Source: Methylosarcina fibrata AML-C10
GTDB taxonomy: Bacteria > Pseudomonadota > Gammaproteobacteria > Methylococcales > Methylomonadaceae
Assembly: GCF_000372865.1 (NCBI RefSeq)
Contig: NZ_KB889965.1
Location: 4,361,786-4,425,785 of the forward strand
DNA length: 64,000 nt
Reading direction: 5' to 3'
A model generated the notes under the pieces. It ran no database searches, was not told the origin of the DNA, and saw nothing but the letters and a program-made list of their open reading frames with translations. Positions within the stretch are counted from its first letter, which is position 1; the number at the start of each line of letters is the position of its first letter. Made by a program: the position numbers and the translations under genes. This document shows positions 12,508-23,249 of this stretch, piece after piece.

Positions 12508-12843
12508 ATGGAAGTTACTGCAAGGTTAAATAATGCCCCACTATCGGCGCAAAAGGCCCGATTGGTTGGTGATCAGATACGTGGCATGCCGGTTGATAAA
12601 GCGCTGAATTTGCTGAAATTCAGCTCTAAAAAGGCGGCCGCTATTTTTAAAAAGGTTCTGGAATCCGCCATTGCGAATGCGGAACACAATGAGAGTGCCG
12701 ATATTGATGAATTAAGGGTGTCCACCGTTTATGTCAATGAAGGGGCGACCATGAAAAGATTTAAGGCAAGGGCGAAGGGGCGTGCGAATCACATCCTGAA
12801 GAGAACCTGCCATATCACAGTTAAAGTCGCAGAATACGAATAG
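12508..12843 (+). CDS. rplV: 50S ribosomal protein L22
   Basis: L22 (111 residues) contacts all 23S domains, and its beta-hairpin lines the exit tunnel. The hairpin region ([20 protein letters not shown]) is conserved, with no visible deletion of the kind linked to macrolide resistance. It lies 8 bases after rpsS in the S10 gene order. Confidence 0.97.
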   Translation: MEVTARLNNAPLSAQKARLVGDQIRGMPVDKALNLLKFSSKKAAAIFKKVLESAIANAEHNESADIDELRVSTVYVNEGATMKRFKARAKGRANHILKRTCHITVKVAEYE

Positions 12844-12852
12844 AGGCAGAAA

Positions 12853-13524
12853 ATGGGTCAAAAAGTACATCCGGTAGGCGTTCGCCTGGGCATAGTTAAA
12901 GATTGGAATTCAAGATGGTATGCAAGCAATCAGGATTATTCCGTTTTTTTGCATCAGGATTTGACCGTCCGGGACTATATCAAGAAAAAACTGGCTCATG
13001 CATCGGTGAGCCGTATCCAGATCAATCGTCCTGCCAATAACGCTCATATCACGATTCATACGGCAAGACCGGGCATCGTTATCGGTAAAAAAGGCGAGGA
13101 CATCGATGTTCTGAAGCAGGAAGTGTCCAAAATGATGGGCATTCCAGTTCAGCTTAACGTCGAAGAGATCAGAAAGCCCGAACTGGATGCTCAGTTGGTG
13201 GCGGAAGGCGTTGCACAGCAATTGGAAAAGCGGATCATGTACCGCAGAGCCATGAAGCGGGCCGTGACCAATACCATGCGATTAGGGGCGGAAGGCATCA
13301 AAATCAACGTCGGCGGTCGTTTGAATGGCGCCGAAATTGCCCGCAGCGAGTGGTACAGAGAAGGCCGCGTTCCTCTGCACACGTTAAGAGCCGATATCGA
13401 TTACGCCACGGCTGAAGCAAAAACCACCTATGGAATTATCGGCATCAAGGTGTGGATATTCAAGGGTGAAGTATTCGATATGGATGCGCATGTTGCATCG
13501 ATAAATTCTGAAACCAAAAAATAG
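12853..13524 (+). CDS. rpsC: 30S ribosomal protein S3
   Basis: S3 (223 residues) lines the mRNA entry tunnel. Start [14 protein letters not shown] is standard. The KH domain has its GxxG loop in [13 protein letters not shown]. The C-terminal half keeps [13 protein letters not shown], the part linked to mRNA helicase activity with S4. Nine bases separate it from rplV. Confidence 0.97.
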   Translation: MGQKVHPVGVRLGIVKDWNSRWYASNQDYSVFLHQDLTVRDYIKKKLAHASVSRIQINRPANNAHITIHTARPGIVIGKKGEDIDVLKQEVSKMMGIPVQLNVEEIRKPELDAQLVAEGVAQQLEKRIMYRRAMKRAVTNTMRLGAEGIKINVGGRLNGAEIARSEWYREGRVPLHTLRADIDYATAEAKTTYGIIGIKVWIFKGEVFDMDAHVASINSETKK

Positions 13525-13540
13525 TTGAAGGGATAAGACA

Positions 13541-13954
13541 ATGCTTCAACCAAAAAGAACCAAATTCCGTAAGCAGCACAAAGGCAGAAACAACGGTATC
13601 GCCGTGCGTGGATCCTCCGTCAGTTTCGGAGAATACGGCTTGAAAGCCGTTTCCCGTGGCAGATTGACGGCGCGCCAAATAGAGTCGGCGCGTAGAACCA
13701 TTACTCGTCACGTTAAGCGGGGCGGAAAAATATGGATCCGAATCTTTCCGGACAAGCCGATTACGAAAAAACCTTTAGAAGTTCGTATGGGAAAAGGCAA
13801 AGGTAGTGTAGAATACTGGGTTGCTCAAGTAAGGCCGGGTGCCATGTTGTATGAAATTCAGGGTGTCAGTGAAGAATTGGCGCGCGAAGCGTTTACTTTA
13901 GCAGCGGCAAAATTACCTTTGAAAACAATGTTTACTGCGCGGACCATAATGTAA
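13541..13954 (+). CDS. rplP: 50S ribosomal protein L16
   Basis: L16 (137 residues) organises the A-site tRNA elbow region of the 50S subunit. The family start [17 protein letters not shown] is clear. EVRMGKGKG includes the Arg that the 2OG oxygenase YcfD hydroxylates in E. coli. Its last stop base is the first base of rpmC (TAATG). Confidence 0.97.
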   Translation: MLQPKRTKFRKQHKGRNNGIAVRGSSVSFGEYGLKAVSRGRLTARQIESARRTITRHVKRGGKIWIRIFPDKPITKKPLEVRMGKGKGSVEYWVAQVRPGAMLYEIQGVSEELAREAFTLAAAKLPLKTMFTARTIM

Positions 13955-14145
13955 TGAAAGCAAGTGAATTACGCCAAAAAAGTAAAGACGACCTGGGGAG
14001 GCTGTTGCTCGAGTTATCCCGGGAACGCTTTAATTTGAGAATGCAAAAAAGTACCGGACAGTTGGCTAAGCCTGCTGAAATTAAAAGGGTGAGACGCGAC
14101 ATCGCGAGAATTTTAACCGTTATGAATGAAAAGACGGGCGGCTAA
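13954..14145 (+). CDS. rpmC: 50S ribosomal protein L29
   Basis: L29 (63 residues) is a small two-helix protein next to L23 at the tunnel exit. [21 protein letters not shown] and [12 protein letters not shown] match the family. Its ATG shares one base with the rplP stop, so the two are translationally coupled. Confidence 0.96.
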   Translation: MKASELRQKSKDDLGRLLLELSRERFNLRMQKSTGQLAKPAEIKRVRRDIARILTVMNEKTGG

Positions 14146-14147
14146 CG

Positions 14148-14411
14148 ATGACTGAGAATGTAAGCAAAATCCGGACAATCAACGGAAAAGTAGTCAGCAA
14201 CAAGATGGATAAGACCATTACTGTTCTGGTCGAGCGCGTGGTCAAGCACCCGGTGTATGGAAAATACGTTAAACGCTCCACCAAGCTGATGGCACATGAT
14301 GAAAACAATATCTGCCAGGAAGGCGACATTGTGGCCATTACCTCTTGCCGGCCGTTGTCCAAAAACAAAACTTTCAAACTTGTTGAAGTTTTGGAAAGTG
14401 CCGGCAAATAA
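14148..14411 (+). CDS. rpsQ: 30S ribosomal protein S17
   Basis: S17 (87 residues) is a primary 16S rRNA-binding OB-fold protein. The block [14 protein letters not shown] and [13 protein letters not shown] are typical. It starts 2 bases after rpmC and ends the S10 gene group. The spc genes follow after 32 bases. Confidence 0.97.
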   Translation: MTENVSKIRTINGKVVSNKMDKTITVLVERVVKHPVYGKYVKRSTKLMAHDENNICQEGDIVAITSCRPLSKNKTFKLVEVLESAGK

Positions 14412-14443
14412 ATTGAGCTCTATCTAAAAATTAGGAAACAATC

Positions 14444-14812
14444 ATGATTCAGATGCAAACTAGCCTTGACGTCGCCGATAATAGTGGCGCAAAAAAGGTC
14501 ATGTGTATCAAAGTATTAGGTGGTTCGCACAGACGCTATGCGAACATCGGCGACATCATTAAAGTCAGCATCAAGGATGCAATACCTCGCGGACGCGTAA
14601 AAAAAGGCGAAGTGTACAACGCCCTGGTTGTCAGAACCAGCAAAGGCGTTCGCCGTCCGGACGGTTCCGTCATTCGTTTCGACGGCAATGCGGCAGTGAT
14701 ACTGAACAACAATCTGCAGCCGCTCGGTACCCGTATCTTTGGCCCGGTAACCCGTGAGTTGAGAGGTGAGAAATTCATGAAAATCATCTCGCTGGCTCCA
14801 GAAGTTCTGTAA
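14444..14812 (+). CDS. rplN: 50S ribosomal protein L14
   Basis: L14 (122 residues) forms part of the inter-subunit bridge. The family start [18 protein letters not shown] and the segment [19 protein letters not shown] are present. It heads the spc gene group. No separate spc promoter is visible in the 32-base gap before it. Confidence 0.97.
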   Translation: MIQMQTSLDVADNSGAKKVMCIKVLGGSHRRYANIGDIIKVSIKDAIPRGRVKKGEVYNALVVRTSKGVRRPDGSVIRFDGNAAVILNNNLQPLGTRIFGPVTRELRGEKFMKIISLAPEVL

Positions 14813-14827
14813 GGTTAGGTGACGAAC

Positions 14828-15145
14828 ATGCAAAAGATTAGAAAAGGCGATGACGTCATTGTCCGCACCGGTAAAGACAAAGGTAAAAGCGGTCGAGTCA
14901 CCAAGGTATTGAAAGACGGCATGGTTGTGGTTGAAGGCATCAATCAGGTCAAAAAGAATCAGAAACCGAATCCTAATAAAGGCGTGTCCGGCGGTATCAT
15001 CACCAAAGACATGCCTATCAATATTTCCAATATCGGATTGTATAATCCTGCAACTAAAAAGGCGGACCGCGTTGGCTTCAAGTTTCTGGAAGACGGCAAG
15101 AAAGTCAGATATTTCAAATCAACAAAAGAAGTTGTTGATGTTTAA
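14828..15145 (+). CDS. rplX: 50S ribosomal protein L24
   Basis: L24 (105 residues) starts 50S assembly near the tunnel exit. A KOW motif lies in [21 protein letters not shown] at 14819 would add three residues, but the ATG at 14828 has a good AGGTGA site six bases upstream and matches the family length (104 in E. coli), so I start there. It is 15 bases after rplN. Confidence 0.95.
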   Translation: MQKIRKGDDVIVRTGKDKGKSGRVTKVLKDGMVVVEGINQVKKNQKPNPNKGVSGGIITKDMPINISNIGLYNPATKKADRVGFKFLEDGKKVRYFKSTKEVVDV

Positions 15146-15156
15146 GGTATAAGATC

Positions 15157-15696
15157 ATGGCTAGACTGGAAACTGAATACAAAGAAAAAATACTGCCCGC
15201 ACTGGTTAAGCAATTTGGCTATAAATCGGTCATGCAGGCTCCGAAAATCACTAAAATCACGCTGAACATGGGCGTGGGCGGTGCTGTTGCCGATAAAAAA
15301 ATTCTGCAATCCGCGCTTTCCGACATGGAAAAAATCTCGGGTCAGAAACCGATCGTCACGCTGGCGAGAAAGTCCATCGCAGGATTTAAAATACGCGACG
15401 ACATGCCGATCGGTTGCAAGGTGACTCTGCGCAGCGACAGAATGTACGAATTTCTCGATCGACTGATCAATATCGCCATTCCCCGGATCCGGGACTTCAG
15501 GGGATTGAACTCCAAAAGCTTCGACGGTCGGGGCAATTATTCTATGGGTGTCAAAGAGCAAATCATTTTTCCTGAAATTGATTATGACAAGATTGACGCT
15601 TTGCGTGGCATGGATATTACGATTACGACAACCGCTCAAACCAATGAGGAAGGCTTGGCGTTGTTGAGATTGTTCAATTTTCCATTTAAGAATTAA
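15157..15696 (+). CDS. rplE: 50S ribosomal protein L5
   Basis: L5 (179 residues) binds 5S rRNA and bridges to S13. Segments [23 protein letters not shown] and [15 protein letters not shown] match the family from end to end. It lies 11 bases after rplX. Confidence 0.97.
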   Translation: MARLETEYKEKILPALVKQFGYKSVMQAPKITKITLNMGVGGAVADKKILQSALSDMEKISGQKPIVTLARKSIAGFKIRDDMPIGCKVTLRSDRMYEFLDRLINIAIPRIRDFRGLNSKSFDGRGNYSMGVKEQIIFPEIDYDKIDALRGMDITITTTAQTNEEGLALLRLFNFPFKN

Positions 15697-15709
15697 AGAG
15701 CGTTTTGTT

Positions 15710-16015
15710 ATGGCAAAAAAGTCAATGGTTGCGCGTGAAGTCAAGCGTAAAAAATTAGTACAGAAATATGAAGCGAAACGGAAAGCTCTGAAAGAAATTA
15801 TCAGAAGTCCGAAATCGACATTCGAAGATAAGGAATCGGCTCAGATACAACTCCAAAAATTACCGAGAGATTCCAGCGGGGCCCGAATCCGGAATCGTTG
15901 CAGCTTGACCGGCCGCCCGCATGGTTTCTACCGCAAGTTCGGGCTTAGCCGCAATAAGCTGAGAGAAGCGACCATGCGCGGCGATGTTCCCGGCGTGGTC
16001 AAGGCGAGCTGGTAA
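15710..16015 (+). CDS. rpsN: 30S ribosomal protein S14 (zinc-free type)
   Basis: S14 (101 residues) is the long form without zinc ligands. The C-terminal half has a single Cys in [12 protein letters not shown] instead of two CxxC pairs. This form is independent of zinc supply. It sits between rplE and rpsH as in E. coli. Confidence 0.97.
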   Translation: MAKKSMVAREVKRKKLVQKYEAKRKALKEIIRSPKSTFEDKESAQIQLQKLPRDSSGARIRNRCSLTGRPHGFYRKFGLSRNKLREATMRGDVPGVVKASW

Positions 16016-16045
16016 GGTCCGTGGATCAAGTTTGGAGATATTAAA

Positions 16046-16441
16046 ATGAGTATGACAGACCCGATAGCAGACATGCTGACCCGAATTCGGAATGGTCAGG
16101 CTGCTAGGAAAAAGTTTATAAAACAACCCTCTTCAAAGCTTAAGGTATCTATAGCCAGAGTTTTGAAAGAAGAGGGATACATTACCGATTTCAGCACAGA
16201 AACGATCGGTAACCATACCGAGATGACGATCGAATTGAAATATTACAAGGGCGCGCCCGTCATCGAAAGCATAAAAAGAATTAGTAGACCCGGTTTACGT
16301 ATTTATAAATCTAAAGACGAATTGCCAAAAGTGCTTGGCGGCTTAGGGATTGCTATTGTATCAACATCTAACGGTGTAATGACTGATAGGTCCGCGCGCG
16401 CGATCGGGCACGGCGGCGAAGTTATTTGCACGGTTTGTTAA
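16046..16441 (+). CDS. rpsH: 30S ribosomal protein S8
   Basis: S8 (131 residues) binds the central domain of 16S rRNA. The start [18 protein letters not shown] and [17 protein letters not shown] are conserved. In E. coli S8 is the translational repressor of the spc operon at the rplE start. Whether that site exists here was not resolved by eye. Confidence 0.97.
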   Translation: MSMTDPIADMLTRIRNGQAARKKFIKQPSSKLKVSIARVLKEEGYITDFSTETIGNHTEMTIELKYYKGAPVIESIKRISRPGLRIYKSKDELPKVLGGLGIAIVSTSNGVMTDRSARAIGHGGEVICTVC

Positions 16442-16453
16442 CATAGGTGTGTT

Positions 16454-16987
16454 ATGTCAAGAATTGCTAAAGCCCCAGTTGCCATTCCAAGTGGCGTCGA
16501 CGTCAAGCTCGATGGCAATACGATGACCGTAAAAGGAAGTAAAGGTCAGCTATCTTTCAATTTCAATTCGGCAATCCGCATGGAAGTTGCAAATAATACG
16601 ATCCAGATGCAATGGAACAAGGACGATAAAAATGCAACTTCGCAAGCAGGGACTGCAAGAGCCATCGTCAACAACATGGTGACCGGGGTTTCGGCCGGAT
16701 ACGAAAAAAAATTGTCGTTGGTAGGCGTCGGTTACCGTGCTCAGGCCAAGGATAAAAATCTGAATCTTGCGCTCGGATTTTCTCATCCGATCGATTTCGA
16801 AGTGCCGGCCGGCATTACTGTTGAAACGCCAAGCCAAACCGAAATAGTGGTCAAAGGCAGTGACAAACAGTTGGTGGGAGAGATTGCGGCCAAAATCAGA
16901 TCCTATCGTCCACCGGAGCCTTATAAAGGCAAGGGCGTTCGTTATGCCGATGAACATGTGGCAAGAAAAGAAGCTAAGAAGAAGTAA
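16454..16987 (+). CDS. rplF: 50S ribosomal protein L6
   Basis: L6 (177 residues) sits at the base of the L7/L12 stalk near the sarcin-ricin loop. The two repeated domains are visible, with GVGYRAQ in the middle and the signature [15 protein letters not shown] near the C-terminus. It is 12 bases after rpsH. Confidence 0.97.
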   Translation: MSRIAKAPVAIPSGVDVKLDGNTMTVKGSKGQLSFNFNSAIRMEVANNTIQMQWNKDDKNATSQAGTARAIVNNMVTGVSAGYEKKLSLVGVGYRAQAKDKNLNLALGFSHPIDFEVPAGITVETPSQTEIVVKGSDKQLVGEIAAKIRSYRPPEPYKGKGVRYADEHVARKEAKKK

Positions 16988-16996
16988 GGTGGCGTG

Positions 16997-17350
16997 ATGG
17001 ATAAGAAACAGGCTCGTTTAAAACGCGCAATAAAATTGCGCAGTAAAATTAAAAAGATAGGCGCAACCAGGCTGTCGATTCATAAATCCGGCCAACATAT
17101 TTATGCGCAAGTAATCAGCGACGACGGAAGAAGTACTTTGGCTAGTGCATCCACTACCCAGGCGGATATCAAGGCTTCCTTGAAAAGTACCAGCAACATG
17201 GAAGCGGCTGCCGAAGTTGGAAAAATAATAGCGCAACGGGCATTGGCCGCCGGTATTACCGAAGTGGCTTTTGACCGTTCCGGATTTAAGTATCATGGCC
17301 GCGTGAAAGCATTAGCCGATGCCGCTCGTGAAGCCGGTTTGAAATTTTAG
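16997..17350 (+). CDS. rplR: 50S ribosomal protein L18
   Basis: L18 (117 residues) binds 5S rRNA together with L5 and L25. A GTG directly before the ATG would add one residue. I start at the ATG at 16997 because it gives the family start [11 protein letters not shown] and the usual 117 residues, with AAGGTGG upstream. The C-terminal [23 protein letters not shown] is typical. Confidence 0.96.
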   Translation: MDKKQARLKRAIKLRSKIKKIGATRLSIHKSGQHIYAQVISDDGRSTLASASTTQADIKASLKSTSNMEAAAEVGKIIAQRALAAGITEVAFDRSGFKYHGRVKALADAAREAGLKF

Positions 17351-17359
17351 GGGAATAAT

Positions 17360-17866
17360 ATGGCTACAGCACCTGCTCAAGGCAGCACTGACGGTCTGCA
17401 AGAAAAATTAGTATCAGTACGGCGCGTTGCAAAAGTTGTAAAAGGCGGTAGAGTATTCGGCTTCACGGCGTTGACCGTGGTGGGAGACGGCGAAGGACGC
17501 GTCGGCTACGGGGTGAGCAAGGCTCGGGAAGTTCCGATCGCCATCCAGAAATCACTGGAGCAAGCCCGGAAAAACATGCGCAAGGTTTCACTGAAGGGCG
17601 ATACCTTGCAGTATCCCATTATGGATTCCACGGGCGCAGCAAAAGTATACATGCAGCCTGCCTCCGAAGGTACCGGCATTATTGCCGGTGGCGCGATGAG
17701 AGCGGTATTCGAAGTGGTTGGCGTTCACAACGTGTTGGCGAAGTGCATCGGCACCAGCAATCCGATCAATGTGGTTCGAGCCACGATCAATGGTTTGACT
17801 CGCATGCATAATGCCAATCAGATAGCCGCAAAACGCGGTTTGTCGGTAGAAAAGATCCTCGGGTAG
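17360..17866 (+). CDS. rpsE: 30S ribosomal protein S5
   Basis: S5 (168 residues) works in decoding fidelity with S4 and S12. [22 protein letters not shown], the spectinomycin-linked loop, appears unaltered. The C-terminal domain has [15 protein letters not shown]. It is 9 bases after rplR and 5 before rpmD. Confidence 0.97.
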   Translation: MATAPAQGSTDGLQEKLVSVRRVAKVVKGGRVFGFTALTVVGDGEGRVGYGVSKAREVPIAIQKSLEQARKNMRKVSLKGDTLQYPIMDSTGAAKVYMQPASEGTGIIAGGAMRAVFEVVGVHNVLAKCIGTSNPINVVRATINGLTRMHNANQIAAKRGLSVEKILG

Positions 17867-17871
17867 TTAAT

Positions 17872-18057
17872 ATGTCGAGCAATAAATTGAGCGTAACGAT
17901 GATTAAGAGCAAGTTTGGCAGGTTGCCGAGCCACCAGGCCTGCTTGCACGGGTTGGGATTGAAAAAAATCAATCAGACCGTTGAAGTACTCAATACCCCG
18001 GAAAACAGAGGTATGATCAATAAAATATCATACATGCTAAAAGTTGAGGAAAAGTAA
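17872..18057 (+). CDS. rpmD: 50S ribosomal protein L30
   Basis: L30 (61 residues) is a small non-essential 50S protein. The [22 protein letters not shown] segment matches the family. Its stop overlaps the rplO start by one base (TAATG). Confidence 0.96.
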   Translation: MSSNKLSVTMIKSKFGRLPSHQACLHGLGLKKINQTVEVLNTPENRGMINKISYMLKVEEK

Positions 18058-18491
18058 TGTTTTTAAATACCATTCAGGCGAGTGAAGGATCGCGCAAGAA
18101 AGCGAAGCGAGTTGGTCGCGGAATAGGTTGCACCCTTGGAAAAACTTGCGGAAGAGGCCATAAAGGTCAAAAGGCAAGAGCGGGCGGGTTCCATAAAGTC
18201 GGATTTGAAGGCGGTCAGATGCCTTTGCAACGGCGATTGCCTAAAATCGGTTTCAAATCCCGGAAAAGCATGTACAGTGCCGAAGTCAGACTGAGCGAAC
18301 TTAACTCATTGTCTGTTGATGTGATCGACTTGAAGGCTTTGATTGAACATAACGTAGTTCCTGCTTTTACAAAAACAGTGAAAGTCATCAAATCCGGCGA
18401 GCTTAACAAAGCGATTACCGTTAAAGGCATCAAGGTAACCGGTGGCGCTAAACAATCCATCGAGTCCGTTGGCGGCAAAGTCGAGGTCTAA
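18057..18491 (+). CDS. rplO: 50S ribosomal protein L15
   Basis: L15 (144 residues) is a late-assembly 50S protein. The basic Gly-rich N-terminal extension [22 protein letters not shown] threads into 23S r[19 protein letters not shown] follows. It abuts secY without a gap. Confidence 0.97.
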   Translation: MFLNTIQASEGSRKKAKRVGRGIGCTLGKTCGRGHKGQKARAGGFHKVGFEGGQMPLQRRLPKIGFKSRKSMYSAEVRLSELNSLSVDVIDLKALIEHNVVPAFTKTVKVIKSGELNKAITVKGIKVTGGAKQSIESVGGKVEV

Positions 18492-19814
18492 GTGAGCGCA
18501 TCACCCAACCAAATAGCAAACAAACCTGCGGGCTTGTCTGAATTAAAATCGAGATTGCTTTTCGTGCTGGGGGCGTTGTTCGTCTACCGGGTCGGAGCTC
18601 ATATTCCGGTTCCGGGTATCGATCCTAAGGCCCTGGCTGCTATGTTCGAACAACAGAGCGGTTCAATCTTGGATATGTTCAACATGTTTTCGGGCGGCGC
18701 CTTGATGCGGTTGAGTTTATTTGCTCTTGGGATCATGCCTTATATTTCGGCGTCAATTATCATGCAATTGATGACCGTGGTCATTCCGGCCATGGAGCAG
18801 ATAAAAAAGGAAGGCGAATCCGGCAGGCGCAAGATATCGCAATATACCCGATACGGCACCGTCGTGCTGGCTTCGTTTCAAGCCGTCGGCATTTCGTTGG
18901 CTCTGCAGAACCAGAGCGCCGGAGGGATGCCGGTAGTCTTGCATCCGGGTATCGGATTCATTGCAATTACCGCCATTACTTTGGTTACCGGCACGGTTTT
19001 CCTGATGTGGTTAGGCGAGCAGGTGACCGAACGCGGTATCGGTAACGGAATCTCCCTTATCATCTTTTCCGGTATCGTGTCGGGCTTGCCAAGAGCCATC
19101 GGAGGCACGCTGGAACTGGCGAGAACCGGGGAAATGAACGGCGGTTTCATCATTCTGCTGTTTCTGATTTCCATATCGGTAACCGCTCTGGTGGTTTTCG
19201 TGGAGAGAGGACAAAGAAGGATAATCATCAATTATCCTAAAAGACAACAAGGACGTAAAATGTATGCTGGACAAAACAGTTTTCTGCCTTTGAAACTCAA
19301 TATGGCGGGAGTCATTCCGCCCATTTTTGCGTCGAGCATCATATTGTTTCCTGCAACGGTCGCTGGCTGGTTCGGTAATACCGAAGGTCTGTATTGGCTG
19401 CGGGACGTGGCTACCATGCTGTCGCCCGGTCAGCCGGTTTATGTGATGTTGTACGCAACAGCGATCATTTTCTTTTGTTTTTTCTATACCGCTTTGGTTT
19501 TCAATTCCAAAGAAACTGCAGAAAACTTAAAAAAATCCGGTGCTTTTCTGCCCGGGATTCGTCCCGGTATCCAGACCAGTGCTTATATAGATAAAGTAAT
19601 GACCCGGTTAACGTTGATCGGTGCGTTCTATATTACGCTGGTGTGTTTGTTGCCTGAATTTCTGATCGTTTACTGGAATGTTCCTTTTTATTTTGGTGGA
19701 ACCTCCTTGTTAATCATTGTTGTGGTGGTCATGGATTTCATTTCACAAATGCAAACTCACGTGATGTCGCATCAATACGAAGGATTAATGAAAAAGGCTA
19801 ATTTAAAGAAATAA
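18492..19814 (+). CDS. secY: Preprotein translocase channel subunit SecY
   Basis: SecY (440 residues) forms the protein-conducting channel of the inner membrane with SecE and SecG. Ten hydrophobic segments can be traced. The plug region after VPGIDPKAL is visible, as are the cytosolic loops [14 protein letters not shown]-like ([11 protein letters not shown]) and [14 protein letters not shown], which contact SecA and the ribosome. The GTG start at 18492 comes directly after the rplO stop, so the two are probably coupled. Confidence 0.97.
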   Translation: MSASPNQIANKPAGLSELKSRLLFVLGALFVYRVGAHIPVPGIDPKALAAMFEQQSGSILDMFNMFSGGALMRLSLFALGIMPYISASIIMQLMTVVIPAMEQIKKEGESGRRKISQYTRYGTVVLASFQAVGISLALQNQSAGGMPVVLHPGIGFIAITAITLVTGTVFLMWLGEQVTERGIGNGISLIIFSGIVSGLPRAIGGTLELARTGEMNGGFIILLFLISISVTALVVFVERGQRRIIINYPKRQQGRKMYAGQNSFLPLKLNMAGVIPPIFASSIILFPATVAGWFGNTEGLYWLRDVATMLSPGQPVYVMLYATAIIFFCFFYTALVFNSKETAENLKKSGAFLPGIRPGIQTSAYIDKVMTRLTLIGAFYITLVCLLPEFLIVYWNVPFYFGGTSLLIIVVVVMDFISQMQTHVMSHQYEGLMKKANLKK

Positions 19815-19839
19815 TTATTGAACAATTGTGGAGTCGGTT

Positions 19840-19953
19840 ATGAAAGTTCGTGCTTCGGTTAAAAAAATATGCAGAAATTGCAAAATCGTAAAAAGAAACG
19901 GGATTGTTAGAGTCATCTGTGAAGACGGTACTCATAAACAAAGACAAGGTTAA
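19840..19953 (+). CDS. rpmJ: 50S ribosomal protein L36 (zinc-binding type)
   Basis: A 37-residue protein starting [15 protein letters not shown]. Cys11, Cys14, Cys27 and His32 form the usual C-x2-C ... C-x4-H zinc site, so this is the zinc-containing paralogue. It lies 25 bases after secY with GTGGAG upstream, in the standard end-of-spc position. Confidence 0.95.
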   Translation: MKVRASVKKICRNCKIVKRNGIVRVICEDGTHKQRQG

Positions 19954-19960
19954 AAATTTG

Positions 19961-19989
19961 TTGTGCCGAAATTATCGCAGTGCTATAAT
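19961..19989 (+). promoter_or_regulatory. Putative promoter for rpsM-rpsK-rpsD-rpoA-rplQ
   Basis: TTGTGC (19961-19966), a 17-base spacer and a perfect TATAAT (19984-19989). TGC directly before the -10 gives an extended -10 element. Transcription would start near 19996, 37 bases before rpsM. It allows the alpha group to be transcribed apart from the long upstream operon. Confidence 0.65.
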
Positions 19990-20032
19990 TCGGCGCTTAA
20001 CTACAGTATATACAACTCAGGGGAATATCTAG

Positions 20033-20389
20033 ATGGCGCGTATTGCCGGGATAAATATACCAGATCATAAGCATGCCGTTATTGCCTTAACAGCTATTTA
20101 TGGGATTGGGCGTCAGACAGCAAATAATATTTGCGTTGAAGCCGGAATAACACCTTCAGTGAAAATTAAAGAACTTACTGAAGAACAGTTGGAAACTATT
20201 CGTAATATAGTTTCGAAGATGACCGTGGAAGGTGATCTTCGCCGTGAAGTTTCAATGAATATTAAGCGTTTGATGGACCTCGGTTGCTATCGCGGCATAA
20301 GACATCGCCGGGGGTTGCCGTTAAGAGGGCAGAGAACGCGAACCAATGCCCGCACACGCAAAGGTCCTCGTAAACCGATCAAAAAATAA
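20033..20389 (+). CDS. rpsM: 30S ribosomal protein S13
   Basis: S13 (118 residues) forms the head-to-50S bridges with L5. [20 protein letters not shown] and the C-terminal [19 protein letters not shown] are typical. It is the first gene of the alpha group. E. coli S4 represses translation at this start by binding a leader pseudoknot, which I could not confirm here. Confidence 0.97.
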   Translation: MARIAGINIPDHKHAVIALTAIYGIGRQTANNICVEAGITPSVKIKELTEEQLETIRNIVSKMTVEGDLRREVSMNIKRLMDLGCYRGIRHRRGLPLRGQRTRTNARTRKGPRKPIKK

Positions 20390-20415
20390 GATATTCTCCT
20401 TAAGAGGTTGATGAA

Positions 20416-20802
20416 ATGGCTAGTCCAAATCGTTCCAGAAAACGTATCAAGAAAGAAGTGGCTGATGGCGTCGTCCATGTACATGCCTCATTTAACAATA
20501 CAATAATTACCATTACAGATAGAAAAGGAAATACCTTGTCCTGGGCGACCTCGGGCGGTTCGGGGTTCCGTGGCTCGAGAAAGAGTACGCCTTTTGCCGC
20601 GCAGGTGGCGGCTGAAAAAGCGGGAGTCGTTGCGCAGGAATACGGCATGAAAAACCTGGACGTTATGATCAAAGGCCCGGGTCCGGGTCGTGAGTCGGCA
20701 GTGCGTTCATTGAACAATCTGGGGTTCAAAATTAACAATATCATTGACGTGACGCCCATTCCGCATAACGGATGCCGTCCTCCCAAGAAACGCCGCGTAT
20801 AG
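20416..20802 (+). CDS. rpsK: 30S ribosomal protein S11
   Basis: S11 (128 residues) lies on the 30S platform near the E site. [31 protein letters not shown] and the conserved C-terminus [13 protein letters not shown] are present. An AAGAGG ribosome-binding site precedes it, 26 bases after rpsM. Confidence 0.97.
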   Translation: MASPNRSRKRIKKEVADGVVHVHASFNNTIITITDRKGNTLSWATSGGSGFRGSRKSTPFAAQVAAEKAGVVAQEYGMKNLDVMIKGPGPGRESAVRSLNNLGFKINNIIDVTPIPHNGCRPPKKRRV

Positions 20803-20820
20803 GAATCTGGAGTAGTAATT

Positions 20821-21441
20821 ATGGCAAGATATCTAGGACCTACCTGTAAATTAAGCCGCAGAGAGGGAACCGATTTATTTTTAAAAAGCCGGGGTAAATC
20901 TTTAGAAAACAAGTGCAAGCTTGATCAAAGACCGGGACAACATGGCACCAAGCGTACCAGAAACTCCGACTATGCGATGCAGCTCAGAGCAAAGCAGCGT
21001 TTGCGTAGAATTTATGGAATTCTGGAAAAGCAATTCAGAAATTATTATAAGATTGCCGACATGAAGAAAGGCGCCACCGGCGAAAATCTTCTGAATCTGC
21101 TCGAATCTCGCCTCGATAATGTGGTTTACCGGATGGGCTTTGCTTCAACCAGAGCGGAAGCAAGGCAATTGGTTACTCATAAGGCGGTACTGGTTAACGG
21201 CGCTGCGATCAATGTGCCGTCTTATCAATTAGCGCCAGGCGATACCTTGTCAATCCGCGACAAGGCAAAAAAACAGCAAAGAATTTTGGATGCTTTGGCT
21301 GTTACCGAACAATACGGATTTCCTTCCTGGGTTGAAGTAAACTCGAAAACCATGTCCGGTACATTCTCTTCCTTGCCTGATCGCGCTGATTTAGGTAGCG
21401 ACATCAATGAGCAGTTGGTTGTTGAGCTTTACTCCAAATAA
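20821..21441 (+). CDS. rpsD: 30S ribosomal protein S4
   Basis: S4 (206 residues) is a primary 16S rRNA binder. [23 protein letters not shown] is typical, and an S4 RNA-binding domain covers about residues 95-155 ([16 protein letters not shown]). Only one N-terminal Cys region is seen and no C4 zinc set. It precedes rpoA, as usual. Confidence 0.97.
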   Translation: MARYLGPTCKLSRREGTDLFLKSRGKSLENKCKLDQRPGQHGTKRTRNSDYAMQLRAKQRLRRIYGILEKQFRNYYKIADMKKGATGENLLNLLESRLDNVVYRMGFASTRAEARQLVTHKAVLVNGAAINVPSYQLAPGDTLSIRDKAKKQQRILDALAVTEQYGFPSWVEVNSKTMSGTFSSLPDRADLGSDINEQLVVELYSK

Positions 21442-21462
21442 TTGCAGTTCTGAGGAATTTAA

Positions 21463-22473
21463 ATGCAGAATACAATTGCTGGCTTATTAAAGCCTCGGTT
21501 GGTTGAGGTTGTAAGCAAATCCCCTACCCATTCCAGAATTGTTATCGAGCCTCTTGAAAGAGGCTTCGGTCATTCCATAGGCAATGCCTTGCGTCGGGTT
21601 CTGTTATCCACCATTCCTGGTTGTGCGGTGACCGATGTCGAAATTGACGGGGTTCTTCATGAATTCACCACCATTGAGGGGGTTCAGGAAGATGTTATCG
21701 ACATCCTGCTGAACCTCAAACAGTTGGCCGTCGTGTTGCACTCCAAGGATGAAGTGGTGCTGACGTTAACCAAGAATGGTGCAGGTCCCGTGACCGCGGC
21801 CGATATTACGTTGCCGCACGATGTGGAAATCAAGAACCCGGACCTGATCATCGCTAATTTAACTCAGGCCGGTGTATTGAGCATGAAGATCCGGGTGCGT
21901 CGTGGGCGAGGATATGAACCGGTGTCGGCAAGAAAGTCGAATTCGGATTATAACCACGCCGTAGGAGCTCTGCATCTGGATGCATCGTACAGCCCCATCG
22001 TTAAGGTGGCCTATTCGGTCGAAAGCACCCGCGTTGAGCAACGTACCGATTTGGATAAATTGATCATCGAGCTCGAAACGAACGGTACGGTCGACCCCGA
22101 AGAAACCATAAAGCTGGCGGCAACGATATTGCATGATCAATTGTCCGTATTTGTCGATTTCGAAAAGGTTCACGAACAAGTGACTGAAGAAGCGGTTGTT
22201 GAAGAGCAGCCGTTCGATCCGGTATTGCTCCGCCCTGTCGATGATCTTGAATTAACGGTGCGGTCGGCCAATTGCTTGAAAGCCGAAAATATATTTTATA
22301 TCGGTGATTTGATCCAGAGAACGGAAGTTGAATTGTTAAAGACTCCTAATCTCGGTAAAAAATCTCTTACTGAAATAAAAGACATACTTGCATTAAAAGG
22401 TTTGTCGCTAGGTATGCGCCTGGAAAACTGGCCGCCTGAAAGCCTTGCAGATCATAATCACGCCGTAAATTAA
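21463..22473 (+). CDS. rpoA: RNA polymerase alpha subunit
   Basis: Alpha has 336 residues here (329 in E. coli). The N-terminal dimerisation domain has [20 protein letters not shown] charged linker around residues 240-255 leads to the C-terminal domain that binds UP elements and activators. [12 protein letters not shown] there places the key Arg at 267 (Arg265 in E. coli). The helix-hairpin [14 protein letters not shown] is intact. Confidence 0.98.
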   Translation: MQNTIAGLLKPRLVEVVSKSPTHSRIVIEPLERGFGHSIGNALRRVLLSTIPGCAVTDVEIDGVLHEFTTIEGVQEDVIDILLNLKQLAVVLHSKDEVVLTLTKNGAGPVTAADITLPHDVEIKNPDLIIANLTQAGVLSMKIRVRRGRGYEPVSARKSNSDYNHAVGALHLDASYSPIVKVAYSVESTRVEQRTDLDKLIIELETNGTVDPEETIKLAATILHDQLSVFVDFEKVHEQVTEEAVVEEQPFDPVLLRPVDDLELTVRSANCLKAENIFYIGDLIQRTEVELLKTPNLGKKSLTEIKDILALKGLSLGMRLENWPPESLADHNHAVN

Positions 22474-22494
22474 TCATATTAGGTCCTTGCTACA

Positions 22495-22857
22495 ATGAGA
22501 CATCGTAAATCGGGTAGAAAATTCAATATAAATAGCAGCCATAGAAAGGCTTTGTTCAGTAATATGGCCAGCTCGTTATTCAAGCACGAGCTTATTAAAA
22601 CGACTTTGCCCAAAGCAAAGGAATTAAGAAGTTTTGCCGAGCCTTTAATTACCTTGTCGAAAGAAGATAGTGTGGCAAAAAGACGTTTGGCCTTCGCCCG
22701 GTTGCGTGACCGTGAAGTGGTAAGCAAGCTGTTTAACGAATTGGGGCCTCGCTATAAAGACAGACAAGGCGGTTATCTTCGTATTATGAAGTGCGGTTTT
22801 AGAACCGGCGACGATGCCCCTATGGCGTATGTCGAATTGGTAGACCGTCCTGAATAA
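22495..22857 (+). CDS. rplQ: 50S ribosomal protein L17
   Basis: L17 (120 residues) is near the tunnel exit. [21 protein letters not shown] and [20 protein letters not shown] match the family. It is the last gene of the ribosomal block, followed within 20 bases by an intrinsic terminator. Confidence 0.97.
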   Translation: MRHRKSGRKFNINSSHRKALFSNMASSLFKHELIKTTLPKAKELRSFAEPLITLSKEDSVAKRRLAFARLRDREVVSKLFNELGPRYKDRQGGYLRIMKCGFRTGDDAPMAYVELVDRPE

Positions 22858-22876
22858 AGTGCAGTATCGGGCATAG

Positions 22877-22904
22877 AAAAAGCCGGACTTTTCCGGCTTT
22901 TTTT
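22877..22904. terminator. Bidirectional terminator between rplQ and fdxA
   Basis: The stem AGCCGGA/TCCGGCT (22881-22887 and 22892-22898) has loop CTTT. It is flanked by an A run on the left and a T run (22898-22904) on the right. The same hairpin can therefore stop both rplQ transcripts and the convergent fdxA transcript. Confidence 0.85.
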
Positions 22905-22925
22905 ATGCTTCAGGAAAAATAGAGC

Positions 22926-23249
22926 TTATTTTTCCAGTAATTCTTTTTTATTTTCCTTGCCATTCCACTCGTCGGCATCCGGCATGGCCGGTTTAACTTC
23001 TGTAATGCTGGGCCATTGTTTCGCCAGTTGTGCATTCAGTTTAATGAATTCCAACTGGTCTTCCGGCACTTCATCTTCTGAAAAAATCGCATTGGCTGGA
23101 CACTCCGGTTCGCATAAGGTGCAATCGATGCATTCGTCAGGATCGATAACCAAAAAATTGGGTCCTTCATGAAAACAATCGACAGGGCACACATCGACGC
23201 AATCGGTAAATTTACATTTAATACAGTTTTCGGTGACTACAAAAGTCAT
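22926..23249 (-). CDS. fdxA: 7Fe ferredoxin FdxA ([3Fe-4S][4Fe-4S])
   Basis: A 107-residue low-potential electron carrier very like Azotobacter vinelandii ferredoxin I. By analogy Cys9, Cys17 and Cys50 hold the 3Fe cluster, and Cys21, Cys40, Cys43 and Cys46 hold the 4Fe cluster. The C-terminal tail after [14 protein letters not shown] is the usual helical cap. GGAA lies upstream of the ATG. Its partners here are not known. Confidence 0.95.
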   Translation of the reverse strand: MTFVVTENCIKCKFTDCVDVCPVDCFHEGPNFLVIDPDECIDCTLCEPECPANAIFSEDEVPEDQLEFIKLNAQLAKQWPSITEVKPAMPDADEWNGKENKKELLEK